Of a DNA stretch of 64,000 bases, positions 62,747-64,000 are shown one piece after another (positions within the stretch are counted from its first letter, which is position 1; each line of letters opens with the position of its first letter). Both the position numbers and the translations under genes were made by a program. The notes under the pieces were generated by a model. The model made no database searches, was not told where the DNA came from, and saw only the letters and a list, made by a program, of their open reading frames with translations. Source of the stretch: an uncultured Lachnospiraceae bacterium (GTDB lineage: Bacteria > Bacillota > Clostridia > Lachnospirales > Lachnospiraceae); NCBI GenBank assembly GCA_910577825.1, contig CAJTOK010000001.1, positions 62,001 to 126,000 on the forward strand. Direction: 5' to 3'.

Positions 62747-64000
62747 TTAAAACTCAAATCTCTGTACCATTTCATTAAGTGTTACTGTCTGTGTTGCAAG
62801 CTGCTCTGACGTTGCATATGTTTCCTCTGATACAGCAGAGTTGTCATTTACACCCTGTGCTATATCATCAATGCCTGTACGTATCTGTTCCATATTTTCT
62901 GCCTGCAGCACTGCATTTTCAGCAGTCTTTTTAATCATGTCATTAACACGCCCTACAGCACTTACTGATTCTTCAAGCGAAACCATAACACCATTTGCTA
63001 TTTCATTTCCTTTGTTAATCTCTTCCATTGAAACACCAATAAGTTCCCTTGTCATGCTTGCCGCCTTGGAGCTTTCAAGGGCAAGCTTTCCTATTTCATC
63101 AGCAACTACCGCAAAACCTTTTCCTAATTCCCCTGCACGTGCTGCTTCTATAGAAGCATTTAATGATAAAAGGTTTGTCTGCTCTGCTATTTCCTCTATT
63201 GTCTGGATAATTCCTACAACCTGCTGTGATGTGCCACGTATTTCATTCATTGCGTCCATCATCATCTTCATCTTTTCCTGGTTCTGTTCCATCATTTCTG
63301 TAACATGTACCGTTGCCCTGGCAGAAAGTTCTGCGTCCTTACGGCTTTCCTGTACCTGCCCTGACACCGTATTAGTCCTGTCGGCAAGTTCCTGTACTGA
63401 TGCCGCCTGTGTCTGTGCACCTTCCGCAATCATCTGTGAAGCATCTGCAAGTTCAGAAGCACCTATTGAAACCTGTTCTGCTGTTTCATTAATTCCCTTC
63501 ATTACATCACTCATTGATGATGAAATATTTAACATTGCATCCTTAATCTTCTGGAACTCACCTGCATAATCATTTTTAAGCACAATAGCAAGCTTCCCGT
63601 CAGAAATCCTTGCCAGCACTTCTGCCGTTTCATCTATATACACAATATACTTCTTAAGCCTTGTAACCGTCTTTTTAATAGATTCCCCAAGTTCCCCGAT
63701 TTCATCCTCTGATGTTATTTCAAGATGCACATCAAGGTTTCCTGCTGCAAGCTGCTGCGCTGTATGGTTAAGTTCTTTAATAGGCTTTGAAAGGGTGGCA
63801 GCACTCTTCTTTATACTAAGTACAATCATAAATATGCCAAGTGCAAATACAACAACCAGTGCTGCTACCATGCCAAAAATCATTGAATAATATTCAAAGA
63901 ACGGCATGTTGCTTATTACAGTATAACCTGTACTTCCTACTTTCTCTGCAACACCATATTTTACTGCACCATCTGCCTTATACTTTAAAAAATGTTCTTC
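62747..64000 (-). CDS. Methyl-accepting chemotaxis protein, N terminus outside window
   Basis: The frame stays open through the right edge: codons upstream of the ATG at 63907 read KADGAVKYGVAEKVGSTGYT and join the end of a Cache-type sensor (VISNMPFFEYY). TM2 follows (about 25 residues, MIFGMVAALVVVFALGIFMI), then HAMP (LSKPIKELNHTAQQLAAGNL) and the signalling domain with EQTNLLSLNASIEAARAGEL and FAVVADEIGKLALES. It is a third chemoreceptor in the window, outside the island, and supports a motile host. The ATG at 63907 is internal and not the real start. Confidence 0.95.
   Translation of the reverse strand, partial: EEHFLKYKADGAVKYGVAEKVGSTGYTVISNMPFFEYYSMIFGMVAALVVVFALGIFMIVLSIKKSAATLSKPIKELNHTAQQLAAGNLDVHLEITSEDEIGELGESIKKTVTRLKKYIVYIDETAEVLARISDGKLAIVLKNDYAGEFQKIKDAMLNISSSMSDVMKGINETAEQVSIGASELADASQMIAEGAQTQAASVQELADRTNTVSGQVQESRKDAELSARATVHVTEMMEQNQEKMKMMMDAMNEIRGTSQQVVGIIQTIEEIAEQTNLLSLNASIEAARAGELGKGFAVVADEIGKLALESSKAASMTRELIGVSMEEINKGNEIANGVMVSLEESVSAVGRVNDMIKKTAENAVLQAENMEQIRTGIDDIAQGVNDNSAVSEETYATSEQLATQTVTLNEMVQRFEF

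Noticed and set aside
62747..63907. Complete 386-residue chemoreceptor starting at 63907
   Set aside because: The frame is open to the window edge and the upstream codons encode the end of a Cache-type sensor, so the ATG is internal.

Overview
The window looks like a chromosome segment from a motile, gut-type, low-GC Firmicute, most likely a Lachnospiraceae. The reasons are AT-rich DNA with AGGAGG ribosome sites, a yhbY-nadD-yqeK-rsfS cluster, a Csp-type S8 protease, several chemoreceptors, YesM/YesN regulators and multidomain GH10 xylanases with Lachnospiraceae-style C-terminal repeats. I do not name a species.

Main result: a 45.4-kb element (about 3204-48618) sits inside a protease gene. 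The N-terminal 541 codons of an S8 subtilase lie at 48618-50240 (minus strand). The missing C-terminal 49 codons lie 45 kb away at 3053-3202, on the same strand and in frame. Both junctions share a CCCC core. Joining the two element ends rebuilds a 50-bp site with matching inverted arms (TGTAAC...ACACCA.A / T.TGGTGT...GTTACA) centred on that core, which is the form of an attP for a large serine recombinase. Two overlapping large serine recombinase genes (3642-6927) lie just inside the left end. Excision would restore a 590-codon protease.

The cargo is a xylan-utilisation island. From right to left on the minus strand there is an eight-gene run: GH8 exo-oligoxylanase, YesL-type membrane protein, GH43, two chemoreceptors, SGNH esterase, CE1-type esterase and GH43 xylosidase. 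It converges with a plus-strand AraC regulator. Next come a GH3 xylosidase, a GH115 glucuronidase, a YesM/YesN two-component system, a lipoprotein binding protein, two ABC permeases and a second binding protein. Then follow two secreted GH10 xylanases, the vestige of a third, and a GH43. A direct-repeat operator (CTATAATT, 22-bp spacing) precedes both xylanases, the vestige and the transport operon, so these probably form one regulon under the YesN-like regulator. The inferred flow is extracellular cleavage by GH10, uptake by the ABC system, and intracellular debranching (GH115, esterases, GH43) and trimming (GH3, GH43, GH8). The island also holds an EamA-like transporter, an Rpn-type nuclease with a partial duplicate, an ISAs1 transposase remnant, and three copies of an unrecognised, covarying 160-200-nt palindromic element.

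Outside the element, the left flank (1-3203) has the end of a LytTR response regulator, a hybrid histidine kinase and the protease tail. The right flank (48615-64000) has the protease body, a LamG-GH51 arabinofuranosidase, a polyprenyl glycosylphosphotransferase, a GT2 glycosyltransferase, a GntR regulator, holA, a Cof-type HAD phosphatase, an HD hydrolase, lexA with a SOS box, rsfS, yqeK, nadD, yhbY and a chemoreceptor that runs off the window.
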